DNA from: Alteribacter lacisalsi
GTDB taxonomy: Bacteria > Bacillota > Bacilli > Bacillales > Salisediminibacteriaceae
DNA: 64,000 nucleotides
NCBI RefSeq assembly: GCF_003226345.1
Contig: NZ_PDOF01000001.1
Span: 1,798,001-1,862,000, forward strand
Direction: 5' to 3'
The position numbers were made by a program, and so were the translations under genes. This document shows positions 10,713 through 20,650 of the stretch, in pieces (positions within the stretch are counted from its first letter, which is position 1; every line of letters begins with the position of its first letter). The notes beneath the pieces were generated by a model. The model was not told where the DNA came from and searched no databases. It worked only from the letters and a program-made list of their open reading frames with translations.

Positions 10713-11747
10713 TTAATCGGATTTTTGATACCGCTGCTTCAGCAGGTTCGTTAAATCCTTGGAAAAGAAGTCAAGCAGACCGACAACGCGCTGGTACTCC
10801 ATGCGGGTTGGACCGAGAATACCGACTGTGCCAAGATGTGTTCCGTCCACGGAATACGTAGCCGTAATCACAGAACAGTCATCGAACGGGGCAAACTGAT
10901 TTTCTTCCCCGATCCGGATCCTCACGCCCTGCTCTTCCGTGCGGAAAAGCTTTGATACAAGAGCATCTTCCTCAAGCGTATTAAAAAGCTCTCTTACTCT
11001 GTTCACATCGTGAAATTCCGGCTGGGACAGAATGTTTGTTTTCCCGGCGTAATAAACCTTTTCATTATGTGAATCCTTGAACGCACTATTGAGCAGTTCA
11101 ATCGCCTGTTCATGATGATCCACGTATTTAGCAAGCACATTCCTGATTTCAGTCGTTAGTTTATGACGAAGGTGAATGAGCGGTACACCTCTTAAACGTT
11201 CGTTTAAGATGTTAACGATCTTCTCAATCTCTCCTATATCCAAACCTTCGGGAATTGAAACCGCCTGATTTTCAACGTGTCCTGTATCCGTTACGATAAT
11301 CGCCACAGCATTGGCCTTGGAAATCGGGACCAGCTGGATCTGGTGAAGCTTGGATTCAAACACTTCTGGCCCCAGCACAATCGACGTATAGCTCGTTAGG
11401 CTGGAAAGAATTTTGGCGCTCTGCTGAATTACTTTTTCAAACTCGAGAAAACGCTGTTCGTACATCAATCTGATGTCCGTCACTTCATTCTTACTGAGAG
11501 AAGTCGGGGACAGCATATGGTCGACAAAATACCTGTATCCTTTCTGGGATGGAATTCTGCCGGCTGAACTGTGCGGCTTTTCGAGGAAACCAAGTTCTTC
11601 GAGGTCCGCCATTTCATTCCGTATTGTAGCCGGGCTGAAGTTCATGTCGTCCCTTTTGGAAACACTCCGTGAACCGACCGGTTCTGCATGACAAACGTAA
11701 TCATCAATGATTGCTTTAAGTATGAGAAGCTGCCGTTCTGTGAGCAT
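10713..11747 (-). CDS. hrcA: Heat-inducible transcription repressor HrcA
   Basis: A 344-residue repressor of class I heat-shock genes that binds CIRCE and is kept active by GroEL. The N-terminal winged helix-turn-helix is visible (MLTERQLLILKAIIDDY ... FSPATIRNEMADLEELGFLE), followed by the family motif KPHSSAGRIPSQKGYRYFVD. The C-terminal domain includes VGILGPTRMEYQRVVGLLDF. The start at 11747 is chosen because GGGAGGG lies 6 nt upstream. The gene heads the hrcA-grpE-dnaK-dnaJ cluster, and a perfect CIRCE lies 16 nt upstream, so it is expected to autoregulate. Confidence 0.97.
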   Translation of the reverse strand: MLTERQLLILKAIIDDYVCHAEPVGSRSVSKRDDMNFSPATIRNEMADLEELGFLEKPHSSAGRIPSQKGYRYFVDHMLSPTSLSKNEVTDIRLMYEQRFLEFEKVIQQSAKILSSLTSYTSIVLGPEVFESKLHQIQLVPISKANAVAIIVTDTGHVENQAVSIPEGLDIGEIEKIVNILNERLRGVPLIHLRHKLTTEIRNVLAKYVDHHEQAIELLNSAFKDSHNEKVYYAGKTNILSQPEFHDVNRVRELFNTLEEDALVSKLFRTEEQGVRIRIGEENQFAPFDDCSVITATYSVDGTHLGTVGILGPTRMEYQRVVGLLDFFSKDLTNLLKQRYQKSD

Positions 11748-11762
11748 GAACATCCCTCCCTG

Positions 11763-11789
11763 TTAGCACTCCCGGTTAACGAGTGCTAA
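11763..11789 (-). promoter_or_regulatory. CIRCE operator (HrcA binding site)
   Basis: TTAGCACTC-N9-GAGTGCTAA is a perfect match to the CIRCE consensus, located between the promoter and the hrcA ribosome binding site. It marks HrcA repression of the dnaK operon. Confidence 0.97.
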
Positions 11790-11800
11790 ATCTATAATAT

Positions 11801-11829
11801 AAAGTACCAATTTCATTTCCGGTTGTCAA
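11801..11829 (-). promoter_or_regulatory. Sigma-A promoter of the hrcA operon
   Basis: On the minus strand TTGACA (11829-11824) and TACTTT (11806-11801) are separated by 17 nt. CIRCE begins 11 nt downstream of the -10, the expected operator position. Confidence 0.75.
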
Positions 11830-11883
11830 GATAAAAGGATACTGTTCCGAATCGCTGTTAAACCCTCCGGACACCGCCTTTTA

Positions 11884-13032
11884 TCAGCCATCAAGAAGAA
11901 ACTTTTCAAAGACTTCGTTACCCAGAAAGCGGCCCCGTTCGGTCAGGAGAAGGCGGCCGTCTGACTGCTTAAGAAGCCCCTGATCAGTAAGGCTGTGAAT
12001 CGCAGGTCCAAATACTTCAGAGACCGATCTTCCATACCGCTCCTGAAAACGGGCAGCAGACACACCGTTTGTTTTGCGCAGCCCCATAAACAGTTCTTCT
12101 TCCATTTGTTCCTTCACAGTGACCTCGTGTTCTTCTCTGTATGGAAAAGACCCAGCTGCTATAGCTTTCATATATTTAGGCAGAGGTCCGTGATTCTGCC
12201 TGCGCACGCCTCTCACATAACTGTGGGCACCTGCTCCAATTCCGTAATAGCCTTCATTGTCCCAATAGGTCAGATTATGAATACTTTCTCTTCCCGGCTT
12301 GGCAAAGTTGCTGATTTCATACATCTGAAAATCCGCCTTTTTCAGTTCAGTCATCAGCAGGTCATACATGTCCGCTTCAGTCTCCTCCTGGGGCAAAGAG
12401 AGCTTCCCTTTTTGTGCGAGCTGGTAAAATACGGTCTTCGCTTCAACTTTCAGGGAGTAAGCACTTACGTGTTCAATGTCCAGTTTCACAGCCTTCTGGA
12501 TCGTATCCCGAAACTGCTCCACCGTCTGACCGGGAAGTCCGAACATAAGATCGATTGAAATATTGTCAAATCCGGCATCGCGGCATTTCCTGATCGTATC
12601 CGTGACATCTTCCGGTTTATGGTCTCTGCCGATCTTCTCAAGAAGACCTGCATCAAATGTCTGAACGCCGATACTTAAACGATTAACTCCCGCCCGCTTC
12701 ATCATCTCAAGTTTATCCGGCTCCGCACTTCCAGGGTTTACCTCAACCGTAAATTCTATGTTATCCGGCTGGTCAATACCAAAATGACGCCGCGCGGCCT
12801 CGAGCAGTCTCTTTAGCTGCCCAGTGGATATTGAAGTCGGAGTTCCGCCCCCGACATAAATGCTTTTGATTTCATTGACAGGAAATCGCGCCACTGTTCG
12901 TTTCATTTCTGTTTCACAGTCATCGAGGTAGTCATCGACCGGCTGATTTTTTAAAAAGAACTTATTAAAATCGCAGTAGTGGCAGATCTGCTCGCAAAAA
13001 GGAACATGCACATATACAGCTTTCGGATCCAT
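11884..13032 (-). CDS. hemW: HemW, heme chaperone / radical SAM protein
   Basis: A 382-residue radical-SAM protein of the HemN-like family. The motif CEQICHYCDF supplies the C-x3-C-x2-C cluster site near the N-terminus, after YVHVPF. The family pattern YVGGGTPTSI and the C-terminal HemN domain (EEELFMGLRKTNGVS) follow. HemW lacks the extra N-terminal residues of true coproporphyrinogen III dehydrogenase HemN and is thought to bind and transfer heme rather than make it. It was long annotated as HemN in Bacillus. The lepA-hemW-hrcA order is standard. ATG with GGCGGTGA upstream. Confidence 0.92.
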   Translation of the reverse strand: MDPKAVYVHVPFCEQICHYCDFNKFFLKNQPVDDYLDDCETEMKRTVARFPVNEIKSIYVGGGTPTSISTGQLKRLLEAARRHFGIDQPDNIEFTVEVNPGSAEPDKLEMMKRAGVNRLSIGVQTFDAGLLEKIGRDHKPEDVTDTIRKCRDAGFDNISIDLMFGLPGQTVEQFRDTIQKAVKLDIEHVSAYSLKVEAKTVFYQLAQKGKLSLPQEETEADMYDLLMTELKKADFQMYEISNFAKPGRESIHNLTYWDNEGYYGIGAGAHSYVRGVRRQNHGPLPKYMKAIAAGSFPYREEHEVTVKEQMEEELFMGLRKTNGVSAARFQERYGRSVSEVFGPAIHSLTDQGLLKQSDGRLLLTERGRFLGNEVFEKFLLDG

Positions 13033-13131
13033 CTTGTCACCGCCTTACGCTCCATAATTAATTTCCTCAATACATCAATCTAACCGAACACAGCCTTTCT
13101 CAAAGCCCGTGCCGCGGATTTTAAAAAGAAA

Positions 13132-13164
13132 AGTGTTCCGTAAAGTCAGGCTTTACGAAACACT
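13132..13164 (-). terminator. Terminator after lepA
   Basis: AGTGTTCCGTAAAG (13132-13145) pairs with CTTTACGAAACACT (13151-13164) with one mismatch, followed on the minus strand by TTTTCTTTTT. It sits 9 nt after the lepA stop, so hemW probably has its own promoter. Confidence 0.85.
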
Positions 13165-13173
13165 CGTCTGGAT

Positions 13174-15006
13174 TTATTTTTTGTCTGAATCATCCATGCT
13201 GAGTACACTCATAAAGGCTTCCTGAGGCACTTCCACGCTTCCAACGCTCTTCATGCGGCGCTTACCCTCTTTCTGCTTTTCAAGCAGCTTACGCTTACGG
13301 GAAATATCTCCCCCGTAACATTTTGCAAGAACGTTCTTCCGCATCGCTTTAATCGTAGAGCGGGAAATGATTTTCTGGCCGATACTTGCCTGAACCGGAA
13401 CTTCAAACTGCTGCCTTGGAATCAGTTCCTTCAGTTTCTCAACAATCGCCTTTCCGCGCTGGTAGGCCATATCACGGTGGACGATCACGGACAGAGCATC
13501 GATCGCCTCTCCGTTCAGGAGAATATCCATTTTCACGAGACGGCTTTCTTTGTATCCGATCAGCTCGTAATCAAAGGAGGCATACCCCTTTGTACTCGAT
13601 TTGAGCGTATCAAAGAAATCAAACACGATTTCGGAAAGAGGCAGTTCATACGTAATAACAACCCGGTTTTCATCGAAATACTTCATATCCTTATAATCGC
13701 CGCGTTTTCTCTGACAGAGCTCCATCACCGCTCCGACAAAGTCGTTAGGTACCATCACTTCCGCTTTCACGTAAGGCTCTTCCACGTGCTCTACTTTCTG
13801 GGAATCGGGCATCATGGACGGGTTGTCGATCTGCTGCATTTCACCATCTGTTTTATGGACTTTATAAATTACACTTGGTGCTGTGGTGATCAAGTCAATA
13901 TCAAACTCGCGCTCAATTCGCTCCTGAATAATCTCCATATGCAGAAGGCCGAGAAATCCGCACCGGAAACCAAAGCCGAGTGCCTGTGACGTTTCCGCTT
14001 CATACTGAAGGGACGCATCGTTGAGTTCAAGCTTTTCAAGGGCGTCCCGAAGGGCGTTGTAGTCGTTCGTATCTACGGGATACAGTCCGCAGAACACCAT
14101 CGGATTGAGCTTACGATAACCCGGGAGCATGTCTGCTGCGGGACGTTCTGCACTCGTTACGGTATCACCTACCCGGCTGTCACTCACATTCTTGATTGAA
14201 GCTACCAGGTACCCTACATCCCCGACTGTGAGTTCTTCCTGGACGGTCGGTTTAGGTGTGAAGACACCAAGCTCCTGGACCTCAAATTCTTTATTTGTGG
14301 CCATCATTTTAATTTTATCACCAGGCTTGACGGTTCCTTCAACAATCCGGATGTAGACAATAACACCTCGATAAGGATCGTACAGGGAATCGAAAATCAT
14401 CGCCTGAAGCGGCGCCGCGGGATCTCCGGGTGGTGCCGGCACTTTATCAACGATCGTCTCCAGAATTTCCTCGATGCCGATCCCGTTTTTGGCTGAAGCC
14501 ATAATCGCATCTTCTTTCGGAAGGCCGATAATGTCCTCCACTTCCTGCATAACACGGTCCGGCTCGGCACTTGGAAGATCGATTTTATTGACTACCGGGA
14601 TGATCTCCAACTCGTTATCAAGCGCCAGGTAGACGTTTGCCAGTGTCTGGGCTTCAATCCCCTGAGCCGCATCCACAATCAAAAGCGCCCCTTCGCAGGC
14701 AGCAAGACTCCGCGACACCTCATAGGAAAAGTCGACGTGGCCAGGTGTGTCAATCAGATGGAAAATGTATTCTTCACCATCGTTAGCTTTATATCGCAGC
14801 TGGACGGCATTCAGTTTAATTGTAATCCCGCGCTCACGCTCAAGATCCATGGCGTCAAGCATCTGGTCTTTCATTTCACGCTGGGTTAAGGCACTCGTTT
14901 TTTCTAAAATCCGGTCTGCAAGTGTAGATTTTCCGTGGTCAATGTGGGCAATAATCGAGAAGTTACGAATCTTCTCGCGCCGCTGTATACGCTGTTCATT
15001 ATTCAT
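13174..15006 (-). CDS. lepA: Elongation factor 4 (LepA)
   Basis: A 610-residue translational GTPase that acts on stalled or assembling ribosomes. G motifs are clear: AHIDHGKST, the [10 protein letters not shown] switch region, DTPGHVDF and VNKIDLP. Domains II, III and V follow, then the LepA-specific C-terminal domain with [14 protein letters not shown] and [17 protein letters not shown]. The ATG at 15006 ([16 protein letters not shown]) is chosen: TAGGAGTG lies about 9 nt upstream, and the 52 residues upstream in frame show no conservation-like pattern. The 381-bp stretch before it (15007-15387) holds no convincing gene. Confidence 0.97.
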   Translation of the reverse strand: MNNEQRIQRREKIRNFSIIAHIDHGKSTLADRILEKTSALTQREMKDQMLDAMDLERERGITIKLNAVQLRYKANDGEEYIFHLIDTPGHVDFSYEVSRSLAACEGALLIVDAAQGIEAQTLANVYLALDNELEIIPVVNKIDLPSAEPDRVMQEVEDIIGLPKEDAIMASAKNGIGIEEILETIVDKVPAPPGDPAAPLQAMIFDSLYDPYRGVIVYIRIVEGTVKPGDKIKMMATNKEFEVQELGVFTPKPTVQEELTVGDVGYLVASIKNVSDSRVGDTVTSAERPAADMLPGYRKLNPMVFCGLYPVDTNDYNALRDALEKLELNDASLQYEAETSQALGFGFRCGFLGLLHMEIIQERIEREFDIDLITTAPSVIYKVHKTDGEMQQIDNPSMMPDSQKVEHVEEPYVKAEVMVPNDFVGAVMELCQRKRGDYKDMKYFDENRVVITYELPLSEIVFDFFDTLKSSTKGYASFDYELIGYKESRLVKMDILLNGEAIDALSVIVHRDMAYQRGKAIVEKLKELIPRQQFEVPVQASIGQKIISRSTIKAMRKNVLAKCYGGDISRKRKLLEKQKEGKRRMKSVGSVEVPQEAFMSVLSMDDSDKK

Positions 15007-15387
15007 TAGAATTTCACTCCTACTGGTATAAAAAGCTGGGCTGTTCCGCTCTCTCCGAACAGTCAGAACAAAAAGGACGGCAGCATACCTGCTGCCTCTC
15101 CTGCTGTATTTTATGACAGGCCAGTGAATCCGGCTTCTTAAAGATGCACAGGCTTTTGTCACATCACGTGTATGTAGTGATTAGGCTAACCATCATTATA
15201 GCAATAAACCAGTGGAGGGACAAACATTTCTTGTGTCCTTTCAGGCAGGCCGGAAGTAGTGGCGTCAATCTTAGGTACGGAGTGTACAGGGGCAACGGAG
15301 CGTCCTTTTGAAAGAACAATAATAAAAAGTGGCCGACACTTTTCTCGGGCAGCGCCTATGACAGTCATGTTCAAAAATTACGCAGTT
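15007..15387. other. Intergenic region upstream of lepA
   Basis: Nothing convincing is coded here. A 62-codon minus-strand frame (15186-15374) begins with TTG and has no ribosome binding site. The lepA promoter is expected in the lower part, but I could not single out clear -35/-10 boxes. Confidence 0.5.
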
Positions 15388-15427
15388 AAAAAGCCGGTCC
15401 AGGGAACGTGATCCCCGCCGGCTTTGT
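15388..15427 (-). terminator. Terminator after spoIIP-yqxA
   Basis: AAAGCCGG (15390-15397) pairs with CCGGCTTT (15418-15425), with further GGTCC/GGATC-type pairing inside. On the minus strand the hairpin ends CTTTTTAA. It lies 3 nt beyond the yqxA stop. Confidence 0.8.
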
Positions 15428-15429
15428 TT

Positions 15430-15822
15430 CTATGAACCGAGTCCCGCATAGATTCCTTTAAAAATGGCTTCAATTGCGCCGGCAATTCTCAATCCAACGT
15501 CCGAAAAGAAATTCCCTCCTGCACCGTTCTGCTTCTCAGCAAGATCACGCTTCACATCTGCTGTAGTCAGAAGATCTTTTTTCAGATCATCATCCCCTTC
15601 ACCGTACACAACCAGATGATCACCGTCCTCCATCTCAATCATATCCGGCACCGTCTCTGCATGCGGTATTTGAAGCTGAAGAGGAGAGGGCTCCCCGAAT
15701 GTCCCAAACGACCCGCTCAGATGATTGACATAAACAATCCCGAATACAAACCCAAAGAAAAAGACCGTAGTGATAAAAAAGCAGCGCAATAGAAATGGGG
15801 CCATCCTGTTTCTCCTCCTCAA
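15430..15822 (-). CDS. yqxA: YqxA family protein (DUF3679)
   Basis: A 130-residue protein with one N-terminal membrane helix (about residues 10-32, FLLRCFFITTVFFFGFVFG) and a polar extracytoplasmic part. It matches the YqxA family by position directly after spoIIP, by size, and by the conserved block starting VLFGIVYVNH-like sequence after the helix. Function is unknown; the steady partnership with spoIIP and gpr suggests a sporulation-phase gene. It follows spoIIP after 17 nt, so they are co-transcribed, and a terminator follows. Confidence 0.8.
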   Translation of the reverse strand: MRRRNRMAPFLLRCFFITTVFFFGFVFGIVYVNHLSGSFGTFGEPSPLQLQIPHAETVPDMIEMEDGDHLVVYGEGDDDLKKDLLTTADVKRDLAEKQNGAGGNFFSDVGLRIAGAIEAIFKGIYAGLGS

Positions 15823-15839
15823 CTGGATTGGATTAGCGG

Positions 15840-17009
15840 TCAGCTGCCGCCTTCCTGCTCAAAATAAAATTGAGAAAATACTTCAGCAAATGCTTCCACT
15901 GAATTGTAAACTTCATCAAGGGAGTTATCGATCCCCCCAAATTCAACGATCAGGGAGTTTTCAGAAAGATCCTGATTATATAATGAATTGGCTCCCGGAC
16001 TGTCCGGAACGAATACACCACGGCTGAGTCCCGGATAATCCTGTTCGATCCGTTTATGAAGGTCTTCTGCCAAGGCTTTATTTTTTTCAAAGCTCTCGTG
16101 GTTCCTTCCGATGACAAAGAAGGTCCGGGCGTAAACTTCACCGTTTATGGTCGCTGTCGTCACTTCCCGGGGAACACTGTCCCGGTGAAGGTCGAAGAAA
16201 AAGGTGAGTTCTTCATGTTCGGCAATGGCCTCTTGAACAAGCTCCCTGCTCATGTCATAGGATTTGCCGTACTGCCAGCCTCTCGTATTCAGTTCACTTG
16301 TGACATCAGATGTATCCACAACGCTTCCGATTCCCCGTTTCGCTAGCTCCTGGCCAAGACGCTCACCTGCCAGCGTAATATTTACTGATTCGTGAAAAAC
16401 CTCATGACGTGGAATGGTCTGGTCTTTTAGTTCCGGTAAAAATGACTCCCGGTTGTGGGAATGAATAATGTGCACCGTTTTAGATGGATCCTTACCTGCC
16501 GTAAGCTCGGCAATTGCCTCCCTCATCTCGTCCATTTCCTCCAGCCGTTCCGTTGCCGCTTCCCGCTCCTCCATCATTACCTCTGGAGGGGGAGCCGACT
16601 CCATCGGCATCGTCGTGAAGTCGGTTCCTTCACCAGCTACAAGGATTTCACCGCCGAAAGATGCAATCCCGGGCAGTTCCCGGGCAAGGAGGCTTCTTGG
16701 ATCATCCGGGTCGATGCTTGTAGCCAGTTCAAACACGATGGAAGACAGCTGTGGAGGCCTGCTGTTATCCTCCAGCTCCTGGGTAAAGTACCGGTTTTCA
16801 GTCCCCATTATGTGCACGAGCACTTCTTCTGACAAATGCTCACTGAAATCTTTTACAGAGGCTGAACTTAGTGCATAGCCCGGACCGAATGCTGTCAGCA
16901 CTGAAGCTGCCATAAAAATGGAAAGAACGCCGGTGACCGACGTGAACAGGTACTTTCTGAAACTGCTTGTCCGGCTTTTAAATGCCGGTCTGTATGGTCC
17001 CTGCCTCAT
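15840..17009 (-). CDS. spoIIP: Stage II sporulation protein P (peptidoglycan hydrolase)
   Basis: A 389-residue amidase/endopeptidase that works with SpoIID and SpoIIM to thin septal peptidoglycan and drive engulfment. A membrane helix near residues 22-45 follows a basic N-terminus. The catalytic domain shows VHIIHSHNRESFLPEL, FFFDLHRDSVPR (zinc-ligand histidines) and LIVEFGGIDNSLDEVYNS (glutamate ligand), all SpoIIP-family motifs. The ATG has AAGGGTGGTGG upstream. It lies downstream of gpr but beyond a terminator, so it likely has its own sporulation sigma-dependent promoter (sigma-E in B. subtilis). Confidence 0.96.
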   Translation of the reverse strand: MRQGPYRPAFKSRTSSFRKYLFTSVTGVLSIFMAASVLTAFGPGYALSSASVKDFSEHLSEEVLVHIMGTENRYFTQELEDNSRPPQLSSIVFELATSIDPDDPRSLLARELPGIASFGGEILVAGEGTDFTTMPMESAPPPEVMMEEREAATERLEEMDEMREAIAELTAGKDPSKTVHIIHSHNRESFLPELKDQTIPRHEVFHESVNITLAGERLGQELAKRGIGSVVDTSDVTSELNTRGWQYGKSYDMSRELVQEAIAEHEELTFFFDLHRDSVPREVTTATINGEVYARTFFVIGRNHESFEKNKALAEDLHKRIEQDYPGLSRGVFVPDSPGANSLYNQDLSENSLIVEFGGIDNSLDEVYNSVEAFAEVFSQFYFEQEGGS

Positions 17010-17163
17010 TCATCCACCACCCTTGCCAACCTTTTGATACAGTCTATGCACAACCCTGGACAGGCAGAACTTCAAAAGCGGACAAGCTCACATACCGTCA
17101 TTCGTCAGGCCGGGCAGGGAATGCGATACGTTATATTTTTGTTTTCATCTGCAAACATAGTAA

Positions 17164-17196
17164 AACAACCCGGAGTTTGCTGCTCTCCGGGTTGTT
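17164..17196 (-). terminator. Terminator after gpr
   Basis: A perfect 12-bp stem, AACAACCCGGAG (17164-17175) with CTCCGGGTTGTT (17185-17196), 9-nt loop, followed by TTTTA on the minus strand. It separates gpr from spoIIP. Confidence 0.9.
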
Positions 17197-17210
17197 AGAA
17201 ATCGTTTATT

Positions 17211-18341
17211 TTATTTCGTATAGGCTCCCACATTGTCCTGATTAATGGCACCATGAAGAGCGGAATTCAAACCGAGAGCAAGCACGTTCCCCATGTCCTC
17301 AATAAATTCATCCACTTCTTTTGGTGTCACCATCAGATTATGGCCAAGAGGGGCAAGGACTTCTGAAATGAGTTTCCGCTTTTCCTGTTCCTCGAGTCCT
17401 CCCACTATACCAAGATACTGCTGACGCTGTTCATCACCGGGAAGGTCGTCTTCAGTCAACTCCCGCTTCTCGCCGAAATTCATACCAGCCGGAGCGAGTG
17501 AGCGTTTCGGATCATCTTTTTCTCTCATCTCCCGACCGAAATGCTTAAGCACGTAATCAATTGTGTCACTCGTAATCGAAACCGCATCCACTACAGTCGG
17601 AATACCTACTGCGATAACCGGAATTCCAAGAGTATCCTTGTCAATGGACTTCCGTTTATTTCCCACCCCGGACCCCGGATGAATGCCCGCATCAGAAATT
17701 TGAATAGTGGTGTTCACACGCTCGATCGAACGTGAGGCGAGGGCATCGATGGCAATGATGAAATCCGGTTTGGCTTTTTCCACCACACCGAAAATAATAT
17801 CACTTGTTTCAATCCCGGTCAGTCCCATAACTCCTGGGGTGATCGCACTTACAGGACGGAAGCCCTCCTCCACCTGCTCCGGCTGAAGCTCAAAAAGGTG
17901 GTTTGTCACCAGAAGGTTTTCCACCACGATCGGCCCGAGTGCATCAGGGGTTACATTCCAGTTTCCGAGCCCGACCACAAGGCAGCTCGCATCCCTGCCG
18001 ATTCCGAGCTCCTCGAGATAATGGCTGAACTCTTTTGCGAATACTTCCTCCACCTGATCCTGAAGCTCACTGTCTTTTTTCCGGATGCCCTGCACCTGAA
18101 GTGTCAGGTACTTGCCAGGTTTTTTACCCATTGTCTCAGCCCCGGTTTCATCTATATCCACACGTGTAATGGAGATGTCGCCTTCCTGGCGTTCTTTCAC
18201 GATCACGCCTTCGATGTGCTGCTGCGCATCTTCGTCAGGCCGTCCGCCCTGCTGTTCCTCCTTAACAATCTCATGGGCTTCCACTGCCAGGTCAGTCCGT
18301 AAAGTGTACTTGCTTAGATCAAGCTCTCTCTGCTGTTCCAT
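17211..18341 (-). CDS. gpr: Germination protease (GPR endopeptidase)
   Basis: A 376-residue aspartyl-type protease that degrades small acid-soluble spore proteins at germination. It starts [24 protein letters not shown]; the segment up to about [10 protein letters not shown] corresponds to the propeptide removed in the developing spore, which resembles the SASP cleavage site. The catalytic region contains [14 protein letters not shown] and [13 protein letters not shown]. The ATG at 18341 has AGAGGTGAA upstream. In B. subtilis gpr is expressed in the forespore under sigma-F/G. It is divergent from rpsT. Confidence 0.95.
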   Translation of the reverse strand: MEQQRELDLSKYTLRTDLAVEAHEIVKEEQQGGRPDEDAQQHIEGVIVKERQEGDISITRVDIDETGAETMGKKPGKYLTLQVQGIRKKDSELQDQVEEVFAKEFSHYLEELGIGRDASCLVVGLGNWNVTPDALGPIVVENLLVTNHLFELQPEQVEEGFRPVSAITPGVMGLTGIETSDIIFGVVEKAKPDFIIAIDALASRSIERVNTTIQISDAGIHPGSGVGNKRKSIDKDTLGIPVIAVGIPTVVDAVSITSDTIDYVLKHFGREMREKDDPKRSLAPAGMNFGEKRELTEDDLPGDEQRQQYLGIVGGLEEQEKRKLISEVLAPLGHNLMVTPKEVDEFIEDMGNVLALGLNSALHGAINQDNVGAYTK

Positions 18342-18514
18342 TCCCTTCACCTCTGATCAGAATTTACTTAAGGTTAGGATAAACCAACCGCCTTCCTTTC
18401 ATTCTTTTGTTGATTTTTAAAATCTCATTTGGTACAATCCTTTATGTTGCACACAAAAAAACACTACCAACAACGTACTTTACGAATTACGGTTGCATCA
18501 GGGAGGTGAAAGGC

Positions 18515-18781
18515 ATGGCAAATATTAAATCTGCTATTAAACGTGGTCGCACTAACGAAAAGCGTCGTGCACAGAACGCTGCTTTTAAATCTGACCTTCG
18601 TACATCAGTAAAAAGCTTTGAAAAATACGTAGAAGCTAAAGACGCAGAAGCTGCACAAAAATCATTCTTGGTGGCAACCAAAAAGCTAGATAAAGCTTCT
18701 GATAAAGGTCTTATCCATAAAAATGCAGCGAACCGTCAAAAGTCCCGTCTTCAGCGACTTCTTAACGGCGTAAACGCATAA
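18515..18781 (+). CDS. rpsT: 30S ribosomal protein S20
   Basis: An 88-residue basic protein starting [21 protein letters not shown] and ending [16 protein letters not shown], typical of S20, which binds the foot of 16S rRNA. GGGAGGTG lies about 6 nt upstream of the ATG; in-frame codons further upstream belong to the leader. It is transcribed opposite to gpr and converges on holA, with a shared strong terminator. Confidence 0.97.
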   Translation: MANIKSAIKRGRTNEKRRAQNAAFKSDLRTSVKSFEKYVEAKDAEAAQKSFLVATKKLDKASDKGLIHKNAANRQKSRLQRLLNGVNA

Positions 18782-18853
18782 GGAAAATAAACATGGCATG
18801 TTCGTCCTCCGCGGCGAATGCCATTTTATTTTTCTGAAAAAATGGGCGTACAT

Positions 18854-18888
18854 AAAAAACCGGACGGCTACAGAGCCTCCGGTTTTTT
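18854..18888 (+). terminator. Bidirectional terminator between rpsT and holA
   Basis: AAAAAACCGGACGGC pairs with GCCTCCGGTTTTTT around a short loop. A and T runs on both sides let it serve both convergent genes. Confidence 0.9.
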
Positions 18889-18942
18889 CGTGTAGTTCTG
18901 ACTTTTTCATGGGCTGTGCCCACTATCATTTTGCGGTTCCCT

Positions 18943-19968
18943 TTAAGCTCTCTGTTTCTGTCTGGACAAAAACATCTCCACTGCCAGTACTTTTTCGATC
19001 TGGCCCGTTTTAATCCGGTAATCAGTTTCAGCCAGTTCATCAAGCAGCCCAAGTAGGTGCTTGTCTCCAAACCGGTCAGCCTGCTGAGCAGCAAGCTTAA
19101 CGGCATAAGGGTGCAGCTTAAGCTGTCCGGCCATCTGTTTCTGTGAATATCCCTGCTGGGAAAGCTGTTTAACCTGATAAAGAATCCGAAACTGCCTGGC
19201 AAGAAGGCTGAGAATTTTGATCGGCTCCTCCTTCTGTTTCAGAAGATCATCGAAAATCTGCCATGCCTGATCGATCCTGCCTTTCACAACACCGTCCACG
19301 AGAGCGAAAATATTCTGCTCAAGGGATCTGGCCACAAGTTCGTCCACAATAGAGCGGGTAATGGTTTCCCCTTCCCCTGCATAAATCGCCATTTTCCTCA
19401 GTTCAGAAGTAACGAGCATCAGATCGGAACTCGTAAGTGCAAGGAGCTGTTCTTTTGCACTCTTTTCAATTTTGACACCGTATTCTTTAACCTTTTCATC
19501 CATCCATGAAAGCAGTTCCCGTTCCTCGAACGGCCTGCCTTCCATTACTTTTCCGTGCTTTTTAATTAGCTTTGTAATTTTTTTGCGTTCATCCACTTTT
19601 TCATTGGGAACGACTGCAACCAGGACCGTTTCCGGCGCGGGATTTTGTATGTAGCCTTCAAGCTTCTTAAGGTCATGTTCCGCCTTTGATGACACCTTGC
19701 TTCCAGTAAAAAAGTACGCTTCTTTTAAAATGACGACACGGCGCGACCCCATAAACGGAAAAGTGTACGCTTCCTCTACCGCAAGTTCCACCGGTGTCTC
19801 TTTCATGTCATATCTGGAGAGATTAAACTCCACTTCTTCATCCCTGAGCGACTTCCTTACAATCCGCTGAAGTGTATCCGAAATTAAAAAGTCCTCACTG
19901 CCGTAGAGCAGATAAAGACCGGATGGTTCTTCCCGTTTTAAATGTTTCAGCATGTCAAAATACGACAA
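18943..19968 (-). CDS. holA: DNA polymerase III delta subunit
   Basis: A 341-residue clamp-loader subunit (HolA/YqeN) that opens the beta clamp. Features include the N-terminal LYLLYGSEDFLISDTLQRIV, the mid-region PFMGSRRVVILKEA, and the C-terminal helical collar with PIKILSLLARQFRILYQVKQL and LAETDYRIKTG. The start is a TTG (MSYFDMLKHL) preceded by AGGAG at 9 nt. Adjacent to comEC and yqzM as in Bacillus. Length is typical. Confidence 0.95.
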   Translation of the reverse strand: MSYFDMLKHLKREEPSGLYLLYGSEDFLISDTLQRIVRKSLRDEEVEFNLSRYDMKETPVELAVEEAYTFPFMGSRRVVILKEAYFFTGSKVSSKAEHDLKKLEGYIQNPAPETVLVAVVPNEKVDERKKITKLIKKHGKVMEGRPFEERELLSWMDEKVKEYGVKIEKSAKEQLLALTSSDLMLVTSELRKMAIYAGEGETITRSIVDELVARSLEQNIFALVDGVVKGRIDQAWQIFDDLLKQKEEPIKILSLLARQFRILYQVKQLSQQGYSQKQMAGQLKLHPYAVKLAAQQADRFGDKHLLGLLDELAETDYRIKTGQIEKVLAVEMFLSRQKQRA

Positions 19969-20296
19969 TCCGATCCGCTCCTCTCCCGCTTATTTTACCA
20001 CATGTGAAAATGACGAAGCCACCCTCACCTGGTGTAAAAGAAAGACCGTCCGGGTAAACGCATAAGTAAGAGGGGAATGAAGCCGTTCGTTCATTCCCCA
20101 TTTATGATAAACGCCACCTGTCTCCACCGCGGATGAAGAATAGTGACGATAATCCGTATTCTGCTGCATTACAGCAAACGTTTTCTGTCTGTTAATTATG
20201 ATATCCTATGCCCGCAGTGACTATAGGTGACAACTCTTTACAGAAACATAGCAGAAACTGCCTTTCGCTCCAGTGCTCCAGTGCCGGTTTTAGTAA

Positions 20297-20482
20297 AGGC
20301 TCTGTTAAAGTTCCGTGTTGATTTTTGTAAATCGTTGATTGAAGCGAACTCGCGATAATCCTGCGGGAACAGCGCCGGCTGACTACCCCGCAGGTTGCTT
20401 TTCCCGAGGAGGCTGAAGCGGTGCCCGCGGAAAGGGAGCGCAGTAAGCGTAAATCAATCAGCAATACTCTTTAACAGAGCCT
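20297..20482. repeat. 186-bp repeat element with 14-bp perfect terminal inverted repeats
   Basis: AGGCTCTGTTAAAG (20297-20310) and CTTTAACAGAGCCT (20469-20482) are perfect inverted ends. Inside lies the shared GC-rich palindromic core: CCTGCGGGAACAGC, CCCGCAGG, TTTTCCCGAGGAGGCTGAAGC and GCCCGCGGAAAG. These match the cores at 2031-2270, 26686-26866 and 44014-44194. No protein is encoded. It sits in the 682-bp gap between holA and yqzM, and I see nothing else convincing in the rest of that gap. Confidence 0.7.
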
Positions 20483-20650
20483 AAGTAAAAAGCACCTGTC
20501 GAAAGTGTATGAAATTAATCCTGAAATAGCGCTTTTTCCGATCTTTTTTTACTTTGCCCGCCAAAACACAGGATTGATGATATCATCAATATATACTGGA
20601 TTTTTCAAAAAGGATCACGTATACTAATTAGTGATACAGGAGGGATAACG

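Noticed and set aside
11884-13032. Annotation as oxygen-independent coproporphyrinogen oxidase HemN
   Set aside because: The N-terminal extension of true HemN is missing; the lepA-hemW-hrcA context indicates HemW.
15186-15374. 62-codon minus-strand ORF between lepA and yqxA
   Set aside because: TTG start without a ribosome binding site, no family pattern, and no such gene in the conserved neighbourhood.
20192-20464. 90-codon minus-strand ORF upstream of yqzM
   Set aside because: It overlaps the 20297-20482 repeat element and reads through its inverted ends.
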